Of a stretch of 64,000 bases of DNA, positions 58,605 through 64,000 are shown one piece after another. Every line of letters begins with the position of its first letter. The first letter of the stretch is position 1. The stretch lies in assembly GCF_007994225.1 (NCBI RefSeq), contig NZ_VLLL01000007.1, positions 301,686-365,685 on the forward strand, in the 5' to 3' direction. The stretch is from Stackebrandtia albiflava (GTDB lineage Bacteria > Actinomycetota > Actinomycetes > Mycobacteriales > Micromonosporaceae). The notes under the pieces are model-generated. The model was given only the letters and a program-made list of their open reading frames with translations, was not told the DNA's origin and ran no database searches. Position numbers and translations under genes: made by a program.

Positions 58605-59981
58605 ATGCCGAAACTGCAACAGTTCAACCTGCCCGACCTCGCCGAGGGCCTGGTCGACGCCGAGATCATCAAATGGCTGGTCTCGCCCGGCGACACCGTC
58701 GAGCTCAACCAGCCGATCGTCGAGGTGGAGACCGCCAAGGCGCTCACCGAGATCCCGTCGCCCTACGCGGGCGAGGTCAAGACCCTCCACCACGAGGAGG
58801 GCACCACCGTCGACGTCGGGCAGCCGCTCATCACGATCGACACCGACCCCGGTGGCGCGTCCGGAGGCGACGAGCCGCCGGCCGAGACCGGCGCGCTGAT
58901 CGGTGAGGAGACCGCCGACGGCCGTACCGCCGTGTTGGTCGGCTACGGCCCGAAGTCGGTCACCGCGAAGCGGCGGCCGCGCAAGTCCACCACCGCGCCG
59001 TTGGGCGAACAGGTGGCGGCACCGGTCGCGGTGTCGGCGCCCGCCCCGCCGCAACCGAGTCCGGCACCGGCTCCCGGTTCCGCCCCGATCCCGGCGGCGG
59101 CCCCCGGCGGTTCCGTACCGGTGCTGGCGAAGCCACCGGTACGGAAGCTGGCGAAGGACCTCGGGGTCGACCTGACCACGCTCACCGGTACCGGCCCGAA
59201 CGGTTCGATCACCCGGGACGACGTGCAGTCGGCCGTCTCCGCTCCGGCGGCGACGGCGCGGCCCGCGGTCGTCTCCGGCGGTGAGGAGCGGATCCCGATC
59301 AAGGGAGTCCGCAAGTTCACGGCCGAGAACATGGTGGCGAGCGCGTTCACCGCACCGCACGTGACGGAGTTCCTGACCCTGGACGTCACAGAGACCATGG
59401 CCGCCGTGGCCCGGTTGAAGACGCTCCCGGAGTTCGAGGGCGTGAAGGTGTCTCCGCTGCTGTTGGTGGCCAAGGCGCTGCTCCTGGCGGCGCGGCGGCA
59501 TCCGATGGTCAACTCGTCGTGGGACGAGGCCGCCGGGGAGATCGTGGTGAAGCACTACGTGAACCTCGGCATCGCGGCGGCGACCCCTCGCGGGCTCCTG
59601 GTCCCCAACATCAAGAACGCGGACTCGCTGGGCCTGCGGGAGCTGGCCGAGGCGCTGACCGAGCTGACCGTCACCGCCAGGGAGGGCAAGACCTCCCCCG
59701 CCGACATGTCGGGTGGCACCATGACGATCACCAACGTCGGCGTGTTCGGCGTGGACACCGGTACGCCGATCCTGCCCCCGGGCGAGTCGGCGATCCTGTG
59801 CTTCGGCGCCATCCGGGACACCCCGTGGGTTCACGAGGGCCAGGTCGTGCCGCGCAAGGTGACGACGCTGAGCCTGTCCTTCGACCACCGGATCATCGAC
59901 GGGGAACTCGGTTCGCGGTTCCTCGCCGACGTGGGCCGCTTCCTGGCCGACCCGGGAACGCTCATGCTCGCCTGGGCCTGA
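58605..59981 (+). CDS. Dihydrolipoamide acyltransferase (E2) of a 2-oxoacid dehydrogenase
   Basis: 458 residues. One N-terminal lipoyl domain with the lipoylated Lys45 in VEVETAKALTEI; a Pro/Ala linker; a peripheral-subunit-binding domain (RKLAKDLGVDLTTLTGTGPN); and the catalytic domain ending in SFDHRIIDG with the His-Asp pair. It passes the acyl group to CoA. E3 (dihydrolipoamide dehydrogenase) is not in the operon and must come from elsewhere. GGGAGCGCC precedes the ATG. Confidence 0.95.
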   Translation: MPKLQQFNLPDLAEGLVDAEIIKWLVSPGDTVELNQPIVEVETAKALTEIPSPYAGEVKTLHHEEGTTVDVGQPLITIDTDPGGASGGDEPPAETGALIGEETADGRTAVLVGYGPKSVTAKRRPRKSTTAPLGEQVAAPVAVSAPAPPQPSPAPAPGSAPIPAAAPGGSVPVLAKPPVRKLAKDLGVDLTTLTGTGPNGSITRDDVQSAVSAPAATARPAVVSGGEERIPIKGVRKFTAENMVASAFTAPHVTEFLTLDVTETMAAVARLKTLPEFEGVKVSPLLLVAKALLLAARRHPMVNSSWDEAAGEIVVKHYVNLGIAAATPRGLLVPNIKNADSLGLRELAEALTELTVTAREGKTSPADMSGGTMTITNVGVFGVDTGTPILPPGESAILCFGAIRDTPWVHEGQVVPRKVTTLSLSFDHRIIDGELGSRFLADVGRFLADPGTLMLAWA

Positions 59982-59995
59982 CGGAATCGCACGTC

Positions 59996-60027
59996 ACCGG
60001 CCCTCCGCCCACCGGCGGGGGGCCGGT
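59996..60027 (+). terminator. Terminator hairpin after the E2 gene
   Basis: ACCGGCCCTCCGCC (59996-60009) and GGCGGGGGGCCGGT (60014-60027) form a 14-bp stem with one U-G pair and a 4-nt loop, 15 nt after the stop. Confidence 0.7.
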
Positions 60028-60226
60028 CTCCGTTTCCCCGGTTCCCGCCCGGACACCCGATTCGGCATCACCGGCGATCTGCCGGACATCTTCCGGTCAT
60101 ATATTGAGATCGCCATGTTATCGACGTCACGTGAGGGTCTTCACCTTAAAATCGATGGAATTTTCCTCCGTCCTGCGTTGTAATAGATGGGACGAAGACA
60201 TCAGAATCCTCTGGGGAGAAGACACC

Positions 60227-60370
60227 GTGAGCACCATCGCCAAGTTCAAGAGCTACCGCCGCCGTCGCGCCGAGCTGGCCGCCACCCGGGTCATGCAGCG
60301 CCGCGACTTCCAGCCCCACAACGACACCACCCGCATGGAAATGCTGCTTTACACGAACCGAATCATGTAA
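60227..60370 (+). CDS. 47-residue basic protein of unknown function
   Basis: GTG 60227 to TAA 60370, preceded by GGGGAG at a good distance. The product starts VSTIAKFKSYRRRRAELAA and is Arg-rich in the first half and mixed in the second (MEMLLYTNRIM at the end). The gene stands alone: an AT-richer upstream region offers TAAAAT (60147-60152) and TAATAG (60181-60186) as -10 candidates, and a U-tracted terminator follows at 60465. I do not recognise the family; a nucleic-acid-binding role is only suggested by charge. Confidence 0.7.
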   Translation: MSTIAKFKSYRRRRAELAATRVMQRRDFQPHNDTTRMEMLLYTNRIM

Positions 60371-60464
60371 ACGCGCGTCCAAGTCCCGACTCCTCCCTCC
60401 CCGGGGCGCCTCCCGGTGACCGGCCATCCCAGGGCCGACCCTCACCTCCGGCGCCCGCCGAAGA

Positions 60465-60504
60465 ACCGGTAACCGCGGCTGACGAGCCCCGGTTACCGGT
60501 TTTT
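60465..60504 (+). terminator. Intrinsic terminator with U-tract after the small basic gene
   Basis: ACCGGTAACCG (60465-60475) and CGGTTACCGGT (60490-60500) form a perfect 11-bp stem followed by TTTT. It lies 94 nt after the stop of the 47-residue gene and before the next promoter. Confidence 0.85.
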
Positions 60505-60648
60505 CATCGCCCGTCCACCGCCTCGCCCGGGAAAGCCGTGAAGTGACCGGCGTTCACACCCCTTTGAGACAACCCGGTAGCGTGTACCCGACTGTCAGGT
60601 TCGAGACACCACGTGCGGCAGGTGCACGTCCGCATTGCAGGAGGCGTA

Positions 60649-61992
60649 ATGACGTCCGAACAGAACAACCCGTCGGCGTCGCCGGGCGATCCCGCCGCCC
60701 AGCCGCCGGCCAACGATCCCCAGCACGACGAAGAGAACACCGCCGTGATCCGGCCCGGGCAGCCCAGCCAGCAGCCGGTGAGTGGACCACCCCACGCCCC
60801 GGTGAGCGGGCCGACCCCGCCCGTCAGCGGTCCCCCCCAGGGCGGCGGCGACCCGGCGACCACCGTGATCAACCCCGCGAACCAGACCCCCCGGCCGCCC
60901 ACCGGCCCACAGACCCCTCCCGGCCCGCCCGGAAGCGGATACCCGACTCCCCCCGGCTACCAACCGCCGCCGCCCGCCGCACCACCGGCACCACCGTCCG
61001 GCAGCGACGTCACCCAGCGCATCGAGACCGGGCAGCCCGGCGCCGCGCCGCCACCCCCGCCCATGGCGGCACCCGCCGCCCCGGCGACACCGCCCACCCC
61101 GCCGCCGGGTTACGGCCCACCGACACCACCACCCTCGTCGGCGCCCCCCGCCGGCCCCGTCTCCACGCCCCCCGCGGCCCCGGCCTCCGGTGCGCCCTCC
61201 GCACCTCCCGCCGCCCCAGCCTCCGGTGCGCCCTCCGCGCCCGGCCACCCGCCGCAGGGCAACCCACCCACCGAACTCCAGCCCGGAGTCCCGCTGTGGG
61301 GCGGACAGACCGGCGCCCCCACCCCGCCGCCCGGACAGGGCGGATTCGGCGCACCGCCGCCCCCGGCGGCCCCGCAGCCCGGACAGCCCCAATGGGGCGC
61401 GCCGGCGGAGACCCCCACCCCCATGGGCGACTCGACGCCCGGCAACCCGTGGGGCGCCCCCGCGCAACCCACCAGCGGCGCGCCGGGCCAACCCGGACAG
61501 CCGGAGTTCGGCGCACCGGGCCAGACCGGTGCGCAGCCCGAGTTCGGCGCTCCCGGACAGCCCGGGCAGCCCGGCTACGGCGCTCCCGGACAGCCCGGAT
61601 TCCCGGGCGGCCCCGGTATGCCGCCGGGCGGCCCCGGCATGGGTGACATCCCGGGCATGCCTCCGCAGAAGCCCAGCAAGAAACCGAACACACTGATGCT
61701 GGTCGGCGTCATCGTCGCCGTCCTCGTGCTGCTGGGTGCGCTCGTGTGGGCGGGCATGGCGCTGTTCGGCGGCCAGGACTTCGCCGTCGGCGGCTGCGTC
61801 CGCCAGGACGGCAACGAGGCCGTCGCCATCGACTGCGCGGACGCCGGTGAGAGCGAAGGCGCCGTCTACGAGATCACCGAGAAGGTCGCCGACCAGGCCG
61901 AGTGCGACGACCCGACCCAACCGATCGTCGAGATCGAGGGCTCCGGGGACATCTACTGCCTGAAGCCGTACGGACAGACCGAAGGCGAATGA
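60649..61992 (+). CDS. Pro-rich membrane protein with LppU/SCO3897-type C-terminal domain
   Basis: 447 residues from ATG 60649 (AGGAGG upstream). Residues 1-345 are a Pro/Gly/Ala/Gln-rich cytoplasmic region with repeats ([12 protein letters not shown] twice; [15 protein letters not shown] units). One membrane helix lies at about 348-368. The ~70-residue outer domain has four Cys ([27 protein letters not shown]), the pattern of LppU/SCO3897 proteins, whose function is unknown. A very strong terminator follows. Confidence 0.85.
   Translation: MTSEQNNPSASPGDPAAQPPANDPQHDEENTAVIRPGQPSQQPVSGPPHAPVSGPTPPVSGPPQGGGDPATTVINPANQTPRPPTGPQTPPGPPGSGYPTPPGYQPPPPAAPPAPPSGSDVTQRIETGQPGAAPPPPPMAAPAAPATPPTPPPGYGPPTPPPSSAPPAGPVSTPPAAPASGAPSAPPAAPASGAPSAPGHPPQGNPPTELQPGVPLWGGQTGAPTPPPGQGGFGAPPPPAAPQPGQPQWGAPAETPTPMGDSTPGNPWGAPAQPTSGAPGQPGQPEFGAPGQTGAQPEFGAPGQPGQPGYGAPGQPGFPGGPGMPPGGPGMGDIPGMPPQKPSKKPNTLMLVGVIVAVLVLLGALVWAGMALFGGQDFAVGGCVRQDGNEAVAIDCADAGESEGAVYEITEKVADQAECDDPTQPIVEIEGSGDIYCLKPYGQTEGE
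61171..61242 (+). repeat. Tandem 36-nt repeat inside the LppU-type gene
   Basis: Two near-identical 36-nt units, each coding for [12 protein letters not shown]. Such in-frame repeats are prone to slip and vary in number between strains. Confidence 0.7.
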
Positions 61993-61998
61993 CCGACA

Positions 61999-62035
61999 CC
62001 GGAGGGGCGGGACCGATCCGGTCCCGCCCCTCCGG
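61999..62035 (+). terminator. Very strong hairpin after the LppU-type gene
   Basis: A perfect 17-bp stem, 61999-62015 with 62019-62035 (starting CCGGAGGGGCGG), and an ATC loop, 6 nt after the stop. No U-tract. Confidence 0.8.
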
Positions 62036-62079
62036 CGCGCACGTTCCCCGACACGGGGCCTCCGGGGGCCTCACGGCGT

Positions 62080-62085
62080 TACGCT
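62080..62085 (+). promoter_or_regulatory. Leaderless-type -10 hexamer of the VOC gene
   Basis: TACGCT ends 7 nt before ATG 62093 with no ribosome site. Confidence 0.5.
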
Positions 62086-62092
62086 CCCAGCC

Positions 62093-62440
62093 ATGATCAA
62101 CGGGGCGCACATCGCCATACACACCAACGACGCGGCCGCCGACTGCGGCTTCTTCCGGGACGTGCTGAACTACCCGTACGTCGACGCGGGCAACGGCTGG
62201 TTCATCTTCAAGTCACCGCCGTCCGAGATCGCCATGCACCCCTCGGACACCTCCTCGCACGAACTCCTGCTGATGTGCGACGACATCCACGCCACCGTCG
62301 CGGAACTCACCGCGAAGGGAGTGCGGTTCACCGAACCCGTCAACGACGAGGGGTGGGGACTCATCACCATGCTGCGGTTGCCCGGCGGCGGCGAGGTCCG
62401 GCTGTATGAACCCCGCCACGAACGCGCCCACTGCCTGTGA
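62093..62440 (+). CDS. VOC (glyoxalase/bleomycin resistance) family protein
   Basis: 115 residues with two beta-alpha-beta-beta-beta modules. HIAIHTNDAAADCGFFRDVL opens the first module; GLITMLRLPGGGEVRLYEPRH closes the second with the conserved metal Glu position. The family includes glyoxalases, dioxygenases and drug-binding proteins; the substrate is unknown. Confidence 0.85.
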   Translation: MINGAHIAIHTNDAAADCGFFRDVLNYPYVDAGNGWFIFKSPPSEIAMHPSDTSSHELLLMCDDIHATVAELTAKGVRFTEPVNDEGWGLITMLRLPGGGEVRLYEPRHERAHCL

Positions 62441-62540
62441 CCGCTCCCCGGGTCCACGGGCGTGACCACCAGCGGATTCGGGCGCGATCGGCGGCCACGC
62501 CATCGCGTCGGTCCGGCCGCGCCGGTGGCACCCTTGTCGC

Positions 62541-64000
62541 ATGACCTCACGTGTCCGCGCCCCGGAACTGCCCGCCGGCCCCTGGCTCAACACCGGGGAG
62601 GCCGGGCTGCGCCTCACCGACCTGCGCGGCAAGGTCGTCCTGTTGGACTTCTGGACGTTCTGCTGCGTCAACTGCCTCCACGTCCTCGACGAACTCCGGC
62701 CGCTGGAGGCGAAGTACGGTGACGCGCTCGTCGTCATCGGCGTCCACTCCCCCAAGTTCGCGCACGAACGCGACCACGAGGCGCTCACCGCCGCCGTGGA
62801 ACGCTACGGCGTGGCGCATCCGGTCCTCAACGACGCCGACCTGACCGTCTGGGACGCCTATGCCGCCCGGGCGTGGCCCACCCTCGTCCTCATCGACCCC
62901 GACGGTTACGTCGTCGCCACCATGGCCGGCGAGGGGCACGCCGACAGCCTCGACCGGATCGTCGGCGACCTCGTCGACCGGCACGCGCGCGCGGGCACCC
63001 TCGACACCGGCCCCGGCCCGTACACGCCGCCACCCGTACCGGAGACCACCCTGCGGTTCCCCGGCAAGGCGGTCCCCACGCCCGGCGGCGGTCTACTGGT
63101 CGCCGACTCCGCCCACCACCGGATCGCGCACCTCGCCGCCGACGGCGAGACCCTGATCCGGACCTACGGCGCGGGAGAGCGCGGCCACCGCGACGGCGGC
63201 CCCGGAGAGGCGGCGTTCAACGAGCCGCAGGGACTGTGCGTGCTCCCCGCCGAGGTGGCGTCCCGGGTCGGATACGACGTGGTCGTCGCCGACACCGTCA
63301 ACCACCGGTTGCGGGGGCTGCGGCTCTCGGACGGGCACGTCACGACGGTCGCCGGCAGCGGAGACCCGTGGCGTTCCCAGGTCGACGACGAGGCACACGA
63401 CGCCCTCACCACCGACCTGTCGTCACCGTGGGACGTCGCCTGGTACGACGGCCGGGTCGTGGTGGCGATGGCGGGAATCCACCAACTGTGGTGGTTCGAC
63501 CCGATCGGGGCGCGGACCGGTGTCTACGCGGGCACCACCGTGGAGAGCCTGCGCGACGGGCCGATACCGGACGTGTGGCTGGCGCAGCCGTCCGGGTTGG
63601 CCGTCGACGGCGACCGGTTGTGGTTCGTCGACGCCGAGACCTCGGCGCTGCGACGTGTCGAGGCGGGCGTCATGCACACCGCCGTCGGACAGGGCCTCTT
63701 CGACTTCGGGCACGTCGACGGGCCCGCCGGTGACGCCCTCCTGCAACACCCGTTGGGGGTCGCGGTGTTGCCCGACGGCAGGATCGGGATCGCGGACACC
63801 TACAACGGCGCCGTCCGCTGCTACGACCCCGCCGAGAACACGGTGTCCACACTGGCGACGGGCCTGGCCGAACCGAGCGGGCTGACCGTCGACGGTGACC
63901 GGGTGTGGGTGGTGGAGTCGGCCGCGCACCGGCTCACGCCGCTGCGCGGCACCGAGACCGTCGTCGGCGGGCACGCGCAACAGGTCGTCCGGTCCGCCAC
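62541..64000 (+). CDS. NHL-repeat thioredoxin-like protein (3' truncated by window end)
   Basis: The frame is open to the edge (486 codons seen). Residues 1-160 are a thioredoxin-like domain with FWTFCCVNCLHVLDELRPLE (CxxC redox site) and a cis-Pro region ARAWPTLVLID. NHL beta-propeller repeats follow (GLLVADSAHHRIAHL, VVVADTVNHRLRGL, GLAVDGDRLWFVDAETSALR, GIADTYNGAVRCYD). This is the NHLRC2-type architecture found in many actinobacteria. Cellular role unknown; no signal peptide is visible. Confidence 0.9.
   Translation, partial: MTSRVRAPELPAGPWLNTGEAGLRLTDLRGKVVLLDFWTFCCVNCLHVLDELRPLEAKYGDALVVIGVHSPKFAHERDHEALTAAVERYGVAHPVLNDADLTVWDAYAARAWPTLVLIDPDGYVVATMAGEGHADSLDRIVGDLVDRHARAGTLDTGPGPYTPPPVPETTLRFPGKAVPTPGGGLLVADSAHHRIAHLAADGETLIRTYGAGERGHRDGGPGEAAFNEPQGLCVLPAEVASRVGYDVVVADTVNHRLRGLRLSDGHVTTVAGSGDPWRSQVDDEAHDALTTDLSSPWDVAWYDGRVVVAMAGIHQLWWFDPIGARTGVYAGTTVESLRDGPIPDVWLAQPSGLAVDGDRLWFVDAETSALRRVEAGVMHTAVGQGLFDFGHVDGPAGDALLQHPLGVAVLPDGRIGIADTYNGAVRCYDPAENTVSTLATGLAEPSGLTVDGDRVWVVESAAHRLTPLRGTETVVGGHAQQVVRSA

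Noticed and set aside
61171..61620. CRISPR-like spacing of repeated units
   Set aside because: The repeats are in-frame coding repeats of a Pro/Gly-rich protein, without unique spacers.

Overview
The window is GC-rich chromosomal DNA of an actinomycete with a developmental (bld-type) regulatory set. Evidence: a BldN-type sigma factor beside a DUF5667 anti-sigma-like protein, a Rex-hemA-hemD-hemB operon, the tiny ribosomal protein bS22 beside an excisionase-type regulator, DUF3180, DUF2516, LppU-type and DUF397 proteins, a mycothiol-dependent-enzyme family protein, and many GTG/TTG starts. The family cannot be fixed from sequence alone. No tRNA, rRNA, CRISPR array, insertion sequence or phage gene was found.

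Layout. 1-6.8 kb (minus): a truncated serine hydrolase, two RbsC-like permeases with no ATPase beside them, DUF3180, folK-folB-folP and a HAD phosphatase. 6.9-9.1 kb (minus): bldN and its likely anti-sigma gene. 9.3-15.3 kb (plus): a glutaredoxin-like frame, a HAD hydrolase, then rex-hemA-hemD-hemB behind a Rex operator; hemC is absent. 15.5-22 kb: a lipoprotein, a GlcD-type oxidase, an AAA kinase, a membrane protein, then divergent pabC and fur-ygfZ. 22-28 kb: a sugar-uptake island (divergent 2-hydroxyacid dehydrogenase, two permeases, Tat-type binding lipoprotein, LacI regulator). 28-34.3 kb: serine hydrolase, cysteine-cluster protein, sugar isomerase, CGNR protein, proline dehydrogenase, and a DUF397/HTH pair. 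34.4-40.8 kb: metalloprotease, BdtA-like regulator, bS22, epimerase, acyltransferase, DUF2516, alpha/beta hydrolase, EI24 protein. 40.9-43.4 kb: M20 amidohydrolase plus hutF. 43.5-56 kb: FMN reductase, orphan ABC ATPase, exonuclease, MurB, a two-component pair, DUF4097 protein, acyl-CoA dehydrogenase, SGNH/lectin esterase and small envelope proteins. 56.4-60 kb: a 2-oxoacid dehydrogenase operon (E1 alpha, E1 beta, E2). 60-64 kb: a 47-residue basic protein, an LppU-type protein, a VOC protein and a truncated thioredoxin/NHL protein.

Regulation. At least fourteen genes have a TANNNT hexamer ending 6-7 nt before the start codon, the pattern of leaderless transcription. Two previously unlabelled repeat families stand out, each present as two inverted copies. 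One (15.47-15.58 kb and 44.08-44.19 kb) is a promoter module: three TCCACA-type boxes spaced 14 and 18 nt, a shared CTCGACGG, a TAGGCT hexamer and a perfectly conserved 38-nt core. The other (31.19-31.33 kb and 46.91-47.05 kb) is about 141 nt; it forms the tail of the CGNR gene in one copy and the murB upstream region in the other.
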